DNA of 64,000 bases, taken from the NCBI GenBank assembly GCA_964431365.1, contig CAYSJJ010000012.1:4487-68486 (forward strand). Direction: 5' to 3'. Position 1 is the first letter of the stretch, and every line of letters starts with the position of its first letter. The position numbers were made by a program, and so were the translations under genes. The DNA comes from Geomobilibacter sp964431365. Its GTDB lineage: Bacteria > Desulfobacterota > Desulfuromonadia > Geobacterales > DSM-12255. The notes beneath the pieces are model-generated. The model saw nothing but the letters and a program-made list of their open reading frames with translations, did no database searches and was not told the origin of the DNA. Positions 8,893 through 18,915 of the stretch are shown piece after piece.

Positions 8893-10696
8893 GTATCTCC
8901 TCCGCCAGCCCCTGGCCGATCCCCTTGATCGCGGCAATCTCCTCCACCGATGACCGTCTCAGCGCCTCCAGGCTGCCGAACGCCTTGAGCAGCTCCTTTC
9001 GCCGGGCCGGACCGACGCCGGGGACGGCGTCCAGGGCAGAGGTCAGGGCCTGCTTGCCGCGCAGCGACCGATGGTAGGTAATGGCGAAGCGGTGGGCCTC
9101 GTCACGGATGCGGGCCAGCAGGAGCAGCGCCGGCGCGTTCTGGCGCAGGACCACGGGATTTTTCCGCCCCGGCAGGAAGACCCGCTCGTCGCTGCGTTCC
9201 ACCTTGGTAGCGGCCATGTCCCGTTCGACCCGGCTCTTGGCCAGGCCGGCCAGGCCGATGCCGGCGATAGCCAGATCCTCCAGCACAGCCGAAAGCACGT
9301 TCAACTGGCCGATGCCGCCGTCGACGACGATCAGGTCCGGGAACGGGTCTTCCTTCTCCTCCTGCCGGAAGCGGCGGGAGAGGACCTCACGCATCATGCC
9401 GAAGTCGTCGGCCTGGTCGATGGTCCTGATCCGGTAGCGACGGTAGTGCTCCTTGTCGGGCCGTCCGTCCAGGAAGGATACCCGGCTCCCCACGGCGGTC
9501 TGCCCCTGGAAGTTGGAGATGTCGTAGCACTCGATCCGCCGCGGGGGATGGGGCAGGTGGAGCCGCTCCTGAAGTACCTGGAGGATCCCTTCGGCGCTCT
9601 CCTGGGCCTTGCGCCGTTCCAGGGCGGCGCTTTCTGCGTTCTTTCCCGCCATCCGGACCAGCTCCAGCTTGGCCCCCCGTTGCGGGGTATGGATGACAAC
9701 CCTCTTCCCCCGCTGCTCCCCCAGCAGTTCGGCAACTGCCCCGGCCCCCTCCAGGGGGAGCGGCAGGAGTATCTCGTCGGGAATTACCACCTCCCGACCG
9801 TAGTACTCGTTGAGGAATGAGCCGATCGCTTCCTCGTCGTCCAACTCCCAGGGAAAGTCGAAGGTCCGCCGGTCCAGGAGCCGACCGTTGCGGAGGAAGA
9901 GGAGGGTCAGGTAGAGCTGGTCCTCCTCCCGGTACAGACCGAGCACGTCGCTGTCACCGCCGCCGGTCACCACCTTCTGCCGTTCCACGGTCACCTCGAT
10001 GGCCCTGAGCAGGTCCCGGTAGCGGGCCGCCTCCTCATAGGCCTCTCTGGCGGCGGCCGCCGCCATCCGCTCCTTGAAGAGCCTGACGATCTCCCTGTTC
10101 TGGCCCCCCAGGAAGAGAGAGGCCGCCTCTACCAGGCCGGCATACTCCCCAGCGCTGATCTTGCCGTGGCAGGGGGCCGAACATTGGCGGAGCTGGTAGT
10201 AGAGGCAGGGGCGTTTCCGCTGGCGGCAGGTTGCCAGGGGGTAGTGGCGCAGGGGAAAGAGCTTGTAAATCTGTCTCAGAACCTCCCGGGCCGTCGCTGC
10301 CGACGAATAGGGGCCGAAATAGCGGGCGCCGTCACGGGGAACCTTGCGGATGATGGAGAGCCGGGGAAACTCCTCGCGCGGGTCGAGGCGGAGGGAGAAA
10401 TAGGTCTTGTCGTCTCGCAGGTCGAGATTGTAGCGGGGGCGGTGTTCCTTGATCAGGGAATTTTCGAGGATCAACGCCTCCTTCTCCGTGTCGGTGACGA
10501 TGAAGCCGATGCTCTCCACCTTCCCCATCAGGAAGCGGATCTGGTAGCGGGCGTCCTGCTCCCTGCCGAAGTAGGCGCGAACCCGCTTCTTCAGGTCTCG
10601 GGCCTTGCCGACGTAGAGCACGGTTCCTGCGCTGTCCTTCATCAGGTAGACGCCGGGCGCGGCGGGGAAGTGGGCGATGGCATCGGGAGAAAGCAT
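8861..10696 (-). CDS. uvrC: Excinuclease ABC subunit C
   Basis: 611 aa, nucleotide excision repair nuclease making the 3' and 5' incisions with UvrB. The N-terminal GIY-YIG domain reads PGVYLMKDSAGTVLYVGKA. A UVR motif (UvrB contact) lies near residues 205-240. The UvrC RNase H-like domain has the family blocks CYDISNFQG and DLIVVDGGIGQL. C-terminal tandem helix-hairpin-helix repeats read DAVPGVGPARRKELL and AIKGIGQGLAEEIL. Length is normal. Monocistronic; a 231-bp divergent intergenic region separates it from the coiled-coil gene. Confidence 0.97.
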   Translation of the reverse strand: MLSPDAIAHFPAAPGVYLMKDSAGTVLYVGKARDLKKRVRAYFGREQDARYQIRFLMGKVESIGFIVTDTEKEALILENSLIKEHRPRYNLDLRDDKTYFSLRLDPREEFPRLSIIRKVPRDGARYFGPYSSAATAREVLRQIYKLFPLRHYPLATCRQRKRPCLYYQLRQCSAPCHGKISAGEYAGLVEAASLFLGGQNREIVRLFKERMAAAAAREAYEEAARYRDLLRAIEVTVERQKVVTGGGDSDVLGLYREEDQLYLTLLFLRNGRLLDRRTFDFPWELDDEEAIGSFLNEYYGREVVIPDEILLPLPLEGAGAVAELLGEQRGKRVVIHTPQRGAKLELVRMAGKNAESAALERRKAQESAEGILQVLQERLHLPHPPRRIECYDISNFQGQTAVGSRVSFLDGRPDKEHYRRYRIRTIDQADDFGMMREVLSRRFRQEEKEDPFPDLIVVDGGIGQLNVLSAVLEDLAIAGIGLAGLAKSRVERDMAATKVERSDERVFLPGRKNPVVLRQNAPALLLLARIRDEAHRFAITYHRSLRGKQALTSALDAVPGVGPARRKELLKAFGSLEALRRSSVEEIAAIKGIGQGLAEEILTALTAEKPS

Positions 10697-10847
10697 TGGG
10701 CAAGTATAGCGTTTTCAACCTGTTGGCAAAAGTCAATTCTCGCCCCGGGAAAGAGGGGACGCGAATGATTGCTCTGCAGAGCCGTCAAAAAGGAGGCCGG
10801 ACCCGAAAAAATTTAGGAATTATGGGGCTTTCCGCCGCCATTCACCG

Positions 10848-10876
10848 TTGACAAGACCCCCCTGAGATGGTATTTA
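10848..10876 (+). promoter_or_regulatory. Sigma-70-type promoter for the giant coiled-coil gene
   Basis: TTGACA at 10848-10853, a 17-bp spacer, then TATTTA at 10871-10876. Transcription should begin near 10884, giving a leader of about 45 nt before the GTG at 10928. Confidence 0.6.
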
Positions 10877-10927
10877 TCCAAGCGTTTATTCATCTACTCC
10901 ACCGGAGCCCTGCGAAAGGTATAACCT

Positions 10928-13900
10928 GTGGTTCTTGCTAATTTTTTTAGAAATGTCCTGGTCAGGCCCCTGTTGGGGGGAGTGCTGATCCTTTCTCTGC
11001 TCCCTGGTCCGGCCTTTGCCATCGACACGCAGGATTCCCAGATTTTTATCTCCGGATTCAACGCCTACCAGAAGAAAGATTACACAGCCGCCATCGACAA
11101 GATGTCGCAGGTTCTCCAGAAGTATCCTGACTCTCCGCTGCGGGACATGGCGATCTTCTGGCTTGCCCGTTCCAACTTCAAGGCCGGGTATAACAAGGAC
11201 GCGGCCAAGTACATGGCGCAGTTCTTCAAGGAATATCCGGACTCGCCCCTGAAGAGTACGGTCGAAGAGGACCTGGTGGCCCTGGTCGGCAAGTTCCAGA
11301 AGGGGGAGGCGATCGTCGACAAGGCCCAGGCGCCGGTTGTCGCACAGGCCCCTGCCGAGGATAAGTCGGCGCAGGAGAAAGCCGCGAAGGAAAAGGCCGA
11401 AGCCGAGCGACTGGCCCAGGAAAAGGCAGCCAAAGAGAAGGCTGAAACCGAGCGTTTGGCAGCCGAGAAAGCCGCCGGCGAAAAGGCCGCGGCGGAGCGG
11501 ATGGCTGCCGAACAGGCGGCCAAGGCCAAGGCGGATGCGGAGCGTCAGGCAGCGGAAAAGCTGGCGCGTGAGAAGGCCGAAGCAGATCGCCTGGCCCAGG
11601 AGAAGGNNNNNNNNNNNNNNNNNNNNNNNNNNNNNNNNNNNNNNNNNNNNNNNNNNNNNNNNNNNNNNNNNNNNNNNNNNNNNNNNNNNNNNNNNNNNNN
11701 NNNNNNGCGGAAAAGCTGGCGCGTGAGAAGGCCGAAGCAGATCGCCTGGCCCAGGAGAAGGCGGCCAAAGAGAAGGCCGAGGCCGAACGTCTGGCAGCCG
11801 AGAAGGCCGCCAGTGAAAAGGCCGCGGCGGAGCGGGTGGCAGCCGAGCAGGCGGCCAAGGCCAAGGCGGATGCGGATCGTCAGGCAGCGGAAAAGCTGGC
11901 GCGTGAGAAGGCCGAAGCAGATCGCCTGGCCCAGGAGAAGGCGGCGAAAGAGAAGGCCGAGGCCGCGCGTCTGGCAGCCGAGATGGCCGCCAGTGAAAAG
12001 GCCGCAGCGGAGCGGGTGGCAGCCGAACAGGCGGCCAAGGCCAAGGCGGATGCGGAGCGTCAGGCAGCGGAAAAGTTGGCGCGGGAGAAGGCCGACGCAG
12101 ATCGCCTGGCCCAGGAGAAGGCGGCGAAAGAGAAGGCCGAGGCCGCGCGTCTGGCAGCCGAGATGGCCGCCAGTGAAAAGGCCGCAGCGGAGCGGGTGGC
12201 AGCCGAACAGGCGGCCAAGGCCAAGGCGGATGCGGAGCGTCAGGCAGCGGAAAAGTTGGCGCGGGAGAAGGCCGACGCAGATCGTCTGGCCCAGCAGAAA
12301 GCGGCACAAGAGAAGGCCGAAGCCGAGCGGCTGGCCATTGAGAAGGCCTTCCGGGAAAAGGCCGAGTCCGAGCGCCTCGCTGTCGAAAAGGCCTTCCGGG
12401 AAAAGGTTGAGCAGGAGCGTGTGGCGGCCGAGAAGGCGGCCCGCCAGGAGCGCGTCGCGCTTGAGAAGCCCGCTGCACCCCTGACCACCGTGGAAAAGAC
12501 GCCGTTTGCCGCGGCCGCCGCTGCCACGGCAGCAGGCGTGAGTGCGACAGTGGATCAGCTGAGGGCCGCCAAAGAGGCTGCCGAAAAGCTCGTCGCGGAA
12601 AAGGGGCAGGCCCTGGCAGAACTGCAGCAACCGGCAGAACAAAAGGGGCTGGGTAGTGTATTCCTGCGGGAGCGGAGCTCTTATCGCAAGGAGGCCGTAG
12701 CCAGGGCAACTGCCGAGAAGGCTGCCGCCGAGAAGGATCTGGCCGACGCCCAGAGCGCATTGGATCGCGCCCTTTCCGGCCAGGCTCCGGCGGCGCCGGT
12801 CGCCGCTCAGCAGGCCGCCGAAACGGCGGCGGCGAAAGCCGCGCAAGAGGCGGCAGAGGCCGATCGCCTGGCCGCTGAAAAAGCCCGGCGCGAAAAGGTC
12901 GAGGCGGAGCGACTGGCTGCCGAACGGGCTGCCAAGGAGAAGGCCGACCAGGAGCGTCTTGCGGCTGATAAGGCGAAGCGTGAAACGGCCGAAGCTGCAC
13001 GGCTCGCTGCCGATCAGGCGGCAAAGGCCAAGTCGGAAGCGGAGCGTCTGGCAGCTGAAAAGGCAGCCGGGGAGAAGGCCGCCGCCGAACAGGCCGCCAA
13101 GGCTGAAGCCGAGCGCCTGGCCCAGGAGAGGGCGGCAAGGGAAAAAGCCGACGCCCAGCGCCTGGCAGCCGAAAAGGCCGTCCGGGAACAGGCCGAGACC
13201 GAGCGGGCCGCTGCGGCCCAGGCGGCGAAAGCCAAGGCCGAAGCCGAGCAACTGGCGGCCGCAGAAGCTGCGGCGATCAAGCAGGCTGCCGAGCGGATCA
13301 TCAAGGGGAAGACCGAAGAGGAGCGTTTGGCCGAAGAGAAGGACGTGGCCGAGCAGGCTCGCCAGGCGGCGATACTGCTGGAGGTCAGCAAGGCCAAGGC
13401 TGTGGAAAAGGCCCGCAAGCAGGCCGAGCTCGAGGCGCAGTTCAAGGCTGACGACCAGGCAAAGGCCGAAGAGGCTCGCAGGGATGCAGAGCGTATCGCC
13501 CGGGAACGTGAGGAAAAAGAGCAGCAGTCGGCGGAAAAGCTGGCCGCGGCCAAGGTCGATTCCGAGCGTCTGGCCCGCGAGAAGTCAGCGAAGGAGAAGG
13601 CGGAAGCTGAGCGACTCGTCGCTGAGAAGGCCGCCCGCGTGGCTGCCGAAAAGAGTGCGCGGGAGAAGGCCGAGTCTGAACGGGTAGCGCGTGAAAAAGA
13701 GGACGCACAGCGTCTGGCTGCTGAAAAGGACGTGAAAGAAAAGGCGGAAAAAGAGCGGCTGGCGGCAGCTGAAAAGAGCGCCCGTGAAAAGGCCGCCAAA
13801 GAGGAGGCTGCAGCCAAGGGAGCTCGGGAGAAAGTTGCCGTTGCCACGGCCCCGGCCGTAAAACCGGCCCCCGTTGTTCCGAAGCAGCCCGCAGCCGCAC

Positions 13901-15585
13901 CGGTTACACCCCCTGCAGCAAAGAAGGGGGTGAAATCCGCCGATGCAGCCAAGCGCGCCGTCCTGCGTGAGCGGGCGATCGCCGAATACAAATCACTGAT
14001 CGACCGATATCCCGGGAGCAAGGCAGCCGCGCTCGCCACCACCAAGCTCCGGGAGATGGGGATTGCCTATCCCTCCGCTGGTGTCAAGGCTGCCACTGCG
14101 CCGGCCGCCGCTGCCGCCGCGGGCGAAAATGCCAAGGTGCTCAGCCTCGAAGTCGGTCAGTACAGCGATCTGGATTTTGCGGTCTCTCCCGACGCCCCCT
14201 CCTATGAGGTCGGGAAACAACTTGCCATTCCGTTCGAGATCATCAACCGCGGAAACTCCCGCGACAGCTTCACCCTGGACTCTTCGTTCCCGGCGGAGTA
14301 CGGACTCCAGTTCGTTGCCCCCGGCGCCCCGGACAAGCCCCTGACCAGGAGCCCGCAGCTGGATCCCGGGGAGAAGTTCAAGGGGGTGGCCCTCCTCACC
14401 ATCCCGTCGCGTTACATCGACGGCGAAAAGGTCATCTTCCCGGTGAAGGTCGCGTCCGAGTTCGACCCGGTCGTTTCCCAGTCCCGCGGCATCAGTCTGA
14501 TCGCCTCGTCGCCGCTGCTCAGGGCCGTGATCAAGACCGACAAGGTCCAGATCCTGCCGGGAGAGCGGGTGCCATACAAGGTGACCCTCCTCAACATCGG
14601 TTCTGCCGCGGCCCGGCAGCTGACCATGCGTCTGACCTATCCGCCGCAGTACGAGCCGGTTGATCTGGCCGCTACCGGTTTCCGCGAAGAAGGGAAGGGG
14701 GCCGTGGCCATCGAAGGGCTGCAGCTTGCGTCCGGTGAAAGCAGGGAGTTCTCCATCGCCTTCCGGCTGAAGGATGAGGCGCTGGCCCGGCAGGAGCTGT
14801 TTGTCCGCGCCGAGACCGACAACCTCTCCCTGAAGCGCAAGGACGCCTTCCTGTCGGCGGCCGCGGTTGTGCAGCCGGTGAGCGGAGTGGTCGTCGCTGC
14901 CCACAGCGGCCGGGTGGTGGTGATCCCGGGTCAGACCGCCACCGTCCCCCTCACGGTGACCAACACGGGTAACATCAGGGACGACTTCGCCCTCAAGCCG
15001 GTCATGCAACCCGGTCTTGCCTACGCCTTCTATCTCGACCTGAACCGGGACGGCGTCCGGCAGGCGAACGAGCCGATCATCAACCACGTCGGTCCGCTGG
15101 CCCCGAAAGAGGTCGCCAACGTGGTCCTGGAGATCTCTTCATCGGCCGCCGAGAAGGATGGCGTCACGGTCCCGCTTACCCTCGCCTTCGAACCCGAGAG
15201 CGACAAGGGGAAAGGGGCGTCCGTTGCGGTCAGCATGGTCTATTCGCGCCCCGTGGTCAATCTTGCCATGGCTGGCAAGGGTGGTAAAATGAAGCCGGGC
15301 CAGGTTTCGACCTTTGAACTGGATTGCGGCAACAGCGGCTCCAGTCTGGCCAAGATCGTCGAAATCCAGAGCCTCGTCCCCGAACAGATCGAACTGGTCG
15401 CCTCCGACCCCGGCTTCAGCAAAGGGAGCAACGGCAGCTATGTCTGGAAGTTCGAAGAGCTCGGTGCCGGCGAGAAGCGGAGCATCAAGGTCACCTATCG
15501 CGTCAAGAGCGGTACTGCAATGGGAACCAGTCTGCAGCTGACAAACGTGCTGAAATATCAAGACAGGCTGGGAAATGTGTACTAG
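10928..15585 (+). CDS. Exported giant TPR / alanine-lysine-glutamate coiled-coil / Ig-like repeat protein (interrupted by assembly gap)
   Basis: GTG start with AAAGG 8 nt upstream. Signal peptide (about 1-31, ending GPAFA), then two TPR-like units in a YbgF-like layout (FNAYQKKDYTAAIDKM, YPDSPLRDMAIFWLARSNF). A very long charged helix made of 15-residue AEKxAxEKAEAxRLA-type units follows, TolA-like. Next comes another TPR-like piece (AIAEYKSLIDRYPGSKAA) and about 480 residues of Ig-like/DUF11-type beta domains (FEIINRGNSRDSFTLD, VPLTVTNTGNIRDDFAL). The 100-N gap separates two frames that both encode the same repeat. A real gap of 125 + 180k bases restores one frame, so the protein is at least 1560 aa and not frameshifted. 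Probably a periplasm-spanning structural protein. The LysM gene that follows overlaps its end. Confidence 0.8.
11372..12420 (+). repeat. 180-bp in-gene tandem repeat (60 aa = four 15-aa units)
   Basis: The same landmark (GCGGAAAAG then CTGGCG or TTGGCG) recurs at 11707, 11887, 12067 and 12247, exactly 180 bp apart, and also at 11552 just before the N gap. Adjacent copies are nearly identical at the DNA level (for example 11887-12066 versus 12067-12246). Each 180-bp unit encodes 60 residues made of four related 15-residue helices. Flanking units decay gradually into more divergent helix. Confidence 0.9.
11607..11706. other. Assembly gap (100 Ns, placeholder length)
   Basis: Exactly 100 Ns, the conventional gap of unknown size. 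The left flank ends 55 nt into a 180-bp repeat unit (unit start 11552). The right flank begins exactly at a unit start (11707). The missing sequence should therefore be 125 bases plus a whole number of 180-bp units. Confidence 0.95.
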
Positions 15586-16264
15586 GGGGGGTATGGCGAC
15601 TATTCTTCGCGTGACAGGGGGGGCGCTCTTGCTACTGGCTCTGGTGCCGCCGGTTCATGGCGCCGGTGAGTTCTACCTCTATGAGCCGAAGCCGGTGGAA
15701 AAGCCGGCCGCTCCGGTCGAGCCCGGTGACGGGATCCTGGTCCGAAACATCATCATCAAACGTGGCGACTCACTCTCCCGCCTCTCCCGCAAGTATGCGG
15801 GCAAGGGCTCCTACTTCCCGCAGATCCTCCTCTTCAACAAGATCGCCAATCCCGACCTGATCTATGCGGGCAAGGAACTCATGGTCCCGGTCACCACCGG
15901 GGCGGGTCTCAACCGGACAGTCGACGGGGAGGGAACGCCCGGACAGCCGCCGGTAGCGGAGAAGAAACGGAAGAAATCGGCCAAAACGGCGACACATCAG
16001 CCGGCTACGACGGCGAAAAAATCGACTGCACCGGTCCCGAGCGATCGTTCAGCCGTCAAGGCGGCCCCGCCGGTGATCCTGACAACGTCGGCCGAGCAGA
16101 AGCTCTATGAAAAGGCTATTGCCGAGTACCGCAGCAACCAGTATGGCCAGGCGCAGCAGACCTTTGCCACGTTCCTCGAACGTTATCCTTCGTCGCCCCT
16201 CGCCCCGGATGCGGCGCTCTATAAGGCCGAATGTCTCCTGAAGCAGGCCGAGGAACAGCAGTAG
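15575..16264 (+). CDS. Exported LysM-domain protein with C-terminal TPR
   Basis: 229 aa. Signal peptide (ILRVTGGALLLLALVPPVHG). LysM domain at about residues 50-110 (IIIKRGDSLSRLSRKYAG, LFNKIANPDLIYAGKELMVP), predicted to bind peptidoglycan glycan chains. A Lys/Pro/Ala-rich linker leads to a C-terminal TPR-like unit (LYEKAIAEYRSNQYGQAQQT, YPSSPLAPDAALYKAECLL) resembling CpoB/YbgF. The ATG at 15575 overlaps the upstream stop by 11 bp, suggesting translational coupling. ATG 15593, just after a G-run, is an equally plausible start. It is likely a partner of the giant coiled-coil protein at the cell wall. Confidence 0.8.
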   Translation: MCTRGGMATILRVTGGALLLLALVPPVHGAGEFYLYEPKPVEKPAAPVEPGDGILVRNIIIKRGDSLSRLSRKYAGKGSYFPQILLFNKIANPDLIYAGKELMVPVTTGAGLNRTVDGEGTPGQPPVAEKKRKKSAKTATHQPATTAKKSTAPVPSDRSAVKAAPPVILTTSAEQKLYEKAIAEYRSNQYGQAQQTFATFLERYPSSPLAPDAALYKAECLLKQAEEQQ

Positions 16265-16284
16265 CTCGCGGTCCGATCCCCACT

Positions 16285-16313
16285 GCCCGCCTTCCCATGG
16301 CGGGCTTTCCTTT
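16285..16313. terminator. Hairpin terminator between convergent LysM genes
   Basis: GCCCGCC at 16285-16291 pairs perfectly with GGCGGGC at 16299-16305 around a 7-nt loop, followed by TTTCCTTT on the + strand. It lies 20 bp past the stop of the + strand LysM gene and before the stop of the convergent one. Confidence 0.65.
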
Positions 16314-16333
16314 GCCTGAACCGCTCCACCCCT

Positions 16334-17464
16334 CTACTTGCCTGCCAGTGGCCTCTCCTCGCCGGTCAATAGCTCGGCCGTGCACTTCTGCACCTGATCT
16401 CCGGTAATGAGCATCTGCTGCCCGTATGGGCCGGCAGGGGCAATGCGGATGCCGCGCACCAGAGCCTCTACGCCGGGCGGATCGAGGCATTTGACCCGGA
16501 AGCTCCCCTCCTGCTGCGGCAGTTCCATTTTTGACGCGAGTCGGCTGGCAAGGTCAGCCACACCCTCATCCCGACCGACGTTGACCACCCGGTCACCTTG
16601 GACTTCCAGAAGACGGAGCAGCGTCAGGGTCAAAGGATCGCTCTCGCTGTTGACGATGTAGCGATACCCCAGGTATTCGAAGTATCGGCCCACCTTGATG
16701 CTGACGTACGACCCATCCGTGCTCTCCTTCCCCCCTTCCACGATGCGATTCCGTACCCAGCCAGGTGCCATAAGGTCGAGCAGGGCATCGACGATGCCAT
16801 CCCTCTCCTTGGCGGTCACCGGGCAGATGACGACCCGCGACGGCTTCTCAGGAACAGACGGCACTGCCGGCGGCTCAGGCGCCGATACGGCCCGAGGCCC
16901 GGGCGGCGGCGTGGCCGCTGCGGCGGGGGCCGCAGACACCGGTTCCGGTACGGGAGGTGGGGGGGGGGGAGCGGGCGCAGGGTGCGAATCCGCCGGTAGC
17001 ACCTCGACAGGCGACGGCTGGGGAGATGGCTCTCTGCCCGCTGTTGTCGTTGGCAAAGATTTCCGTGCGCTTCTGGCGGATGGGGTCAGCGGAATGAGCA
17101 GCTCCTGTCCGACCCGGAGGCGACGGATGTCGCTGATGCCGTTCAGGCGGGCGATGTCGGGAATGAGCAGTTCGGCCTGCCGGTTGGAGAGGCCGAAATC
17201 GCGCATCAGGATCTTGAAAATGTGGTCACCTGGTTTGACGGTGTAGCGGGCTGTGCCCTCTGTTGCGACCTTCCTCGCCGTACTCCGTGGCTTGCCGCTG
17301 GCGGCCGGCGGTGCATGCACGCTCTTCGCGGGTGGCGCTGCGGCCTTGGGGAGTTCCTTCAGATCGATCTCGAAGCGGGACTCCGCCGCCATTCCCACTC
17401 CCCCGCTGAACGCCAGTGCGGTCGCCAGGGGGATGCCAATCTTCCATAATCCGATTGTCGTCAT
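16334..17464 (-). CDS. Exported LysM-domain protein with unrecognised C-terminal domain
   Basis: 376 aa. Signal peptide (GIPLATALAFSGGVGMAAE). LysM at about residues 73-125 (YTVKPGDHIFKILMRDFG, RLNGISDIRRLRVGQELLIP). A proline/alanine-rich linker spans about 130-205. A C-terminal domain of about 165 aa (starts RVVICPVTAKERDGIVDAL; contains VGRYFEYLGYRYIVNSESDP) is not recognised. The ATG overlaps the stop of the upstream receiver-like membrane protein by 4 bp (ATGA), so the two are co-translated. Probably a wall-anchored periplasmic protein in the same machine. Confidence 0.75.
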   Translation of the reverse strand: MTTIGLWKIGIPLATALAFSGGVGMAAESRFEIDLKELPKAAAPPAKSVHAPPAASGKPRSTARKVATEGTARYTVKPGDHIFKILMRDFGLSNRQAELLIPDIARLNGISDIRRLRVGQELLIPLTPSARSARKSLPTTTAGREPSPQPSPVEVLPADSHPAPAPPPPPPVPEPVSAAPAAAATPPPGPRAVSAPEPPAVPSVPEKPSRVVICPVTAKERDGIVDALLDLMAPGWVRNRIVEGGKESTDGSYVSIKVGRYFEYLGYRYIVNSESDPLTLTLLRLLEVQGDRVVNVGRDEGVADLASRLASKMELPQQEGSFRVKCLDPPGVEALVRGIRIAPAGPYGQQMLITGDQVQKCTAELLTGEERPLAGK

Positions 17465-18771
17465 CTGCGTCTGTTCCGATCCTGCTCAAAGTGGATGACA
17501 AAGGCCTGGAGAACCGAATCAGCCTTGTTCTTGTAAATGATGATACTTCCTCTCTTGCCCAGGGACCCTTTTTTCACAAGGTGATTGTCCTTCACTTCCT
17601 TGCCGGTCAGTCGATAATCGCGCACACCTGCCAGTTCCTGCATCGACTTGGTGAAGAAGGGAGTGGAAAGGCCGGAGCCGGTCTTGTCGATGACCTGGAT
17701 CGCCATCAGTTTTCCCCCTTCCCAGAAGACCTTATACTCCTGTTTGCTGTCCTGGTAGCGTTCCCAGCCCGGGTTGGCCGTTGCATAGGCCGGATCGCGC
17801 CGGTCAGCGGGAACAAAGGAAGGGAGCGGGTCGCGGAGCGGTTCAGGGGGTCTGGTCGCTGCCGCCGGTGACGAGGCGGCCCCGGCAGAGGCGGATACGG
17901 CTTTCTGAGCTGGCGCTGAAGGTTTTGTCGTCGGAATCTGCGCCGTCGCGGGCGGCGGAGCCGGCTTGGCCGGAGTCGCCCCCTTGGGGGGAGCAGCTGT
18001 TCTGGATGCGGGATAGAAGGTCGCGAGTACGGCCGCAACCATCACCAGCAGGATGACCGTGACCGCCGTGACAATACGCCTGCGCGAGCGTGCCGCCAGC
18101 TCGGCCGCCTCTGCCTGACCGACCCGGGTCTGACCGTCTGCGGGGCGCTTCTGCCCGTTCACTTCCGGCGCGGCGACCGGACCTGGATCCTCCGTGCGCC
18201 GCGCCAACTCCGTCTCCAGTTCCGCTTCAAACCTGGTGGCAATGCTGTTGCCGTGAACGGGAACAGAGGTCGCATCGGTGCGTGCCGTCTCTTCCTGGGG
18301 AAGGAGCGGCGCCTCCCGGTGAGGCGTGAGGAGTGCCGGTGACGCGTCGGGGATGAACTCGTCCGCGGAGGGGGAAGAGGGGGAGGGAGCTGCCGGCAGT
18401 TCCGTCGCTGACGGCTGCGCCGCCTTTATGAGGGCGGCGATGCGGTTTTCCAGCGTCGAATCGGGGAGGGCGAGATCCAGGCAGATCTGGTTCGGGGCGA
18501 TGGCGCCCGGGTCCTCGCCGGGGTCGACGAAGATGACCGATGTTGTACGCTCCTGGTCCACGTGGCTCGCCACGTGCCGGGTAACGATTTCGATGGAGAG
18601 CCCGGAGAGACGACCCTGCACGAAAAGGAGGTCGGGCGAGGTGGCAACGGCCTGCTCGATGCCGCTGGCGAGGCTGCTGATGATGGTTAGCTGAACACCG
18701 CTTACCCCGAGGGATGCGGCTACAAGGGCATGGAGGCGCTGCTGGTCGGCAATGAGGAGGGCTTTTAACAT
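17461..18771 (-). CDS. Membrane protein with degenerate receiver domain
   Basis: 436 aa from ATG 18771 (AGGA 7 nt upstream; the frame extends 7 codons further). Residues 1-120 have a CheY-like pattern (MLKALLIADQQRLHALV...). At the phospho-acceptor position, LLFVQGRLSG has Gln where Asp is expected, so it is probably a non-phosphorylated pseudo-receiver. A Pro/Ser-rich stretch leads to a single TM helix at about 234-256 (IVTAVTVILLVMVAAVLATF). A long Pro/Ala linker follows, then a C-terminal region of about 110 aa (WERYQDSKQEYKVFWEGGKL) presumably outside the cytoplasm. It could link a cytosolic regulatory partner to the periplasmic LysM protein encoded next. Function unknown. Confidence 0.7.
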   Translation of the reverse strand: MLKALLIADQQRLHALVAASLGVSGVQLTIISSLASGIEQAVATSPDLLFVQGRLSGLSIEIVTRHVASHVDQERTTSVIFVDPGEDPGAIAPNQICLDLALPDSTLENRIAALIKAAQPSATELPAAPSPSSPSADEFIPDASPALLTPHREAPLLPQEETARTDATSVPVHGNSIATRFEAELETELARRTEDPGPVAAPEVNGQKRPADGQTRVGQAEAAELAARSRRRIVTAVTVILLVMVAAVLATFYPASRTAAPPKGATPAKPAPPPATAQIPTTKPSAPAQKAVSASAGAASSPAAATRPPEPLRDPLPSFVPADRRDPAYATANPGWERYQDSKQEYKVFWEGGKLMAIQVIDKTGSGLSTPFFTKSMQELAGVRDYRLTGKEVKDNHLVKKGSLGKRGSIIIYKNKADSVLQAFVIHFEQDRNRRR

Positions 18772-18915
18772 GTGTTGTCCTGCCGCGCGCAACCGGCGGT
18801 ATGTCTGGGAACGATTTGCTATTTAGCACATAATCCGGTAAAAAGAAAGGAAACCAGAGCTTCGGCGACGGTCCGCACTCTCCCGAAGTCATGCCCTGAC
18901 GATTGAAAGGTTCTC

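Noticed and set aside
11372..12420. CRISPR-like array
   Set aside because: The repeat is coding, 180 bp long, contiguous without spacers, and translates into regular alanine-rich helices.
10928..15585. Frameshift or two separate genes around 11.6-11.8 kb
   Set aside because: The frame change is caused by the 100-N placeholder. A gap of 125 + 180k nt restores a single frame.
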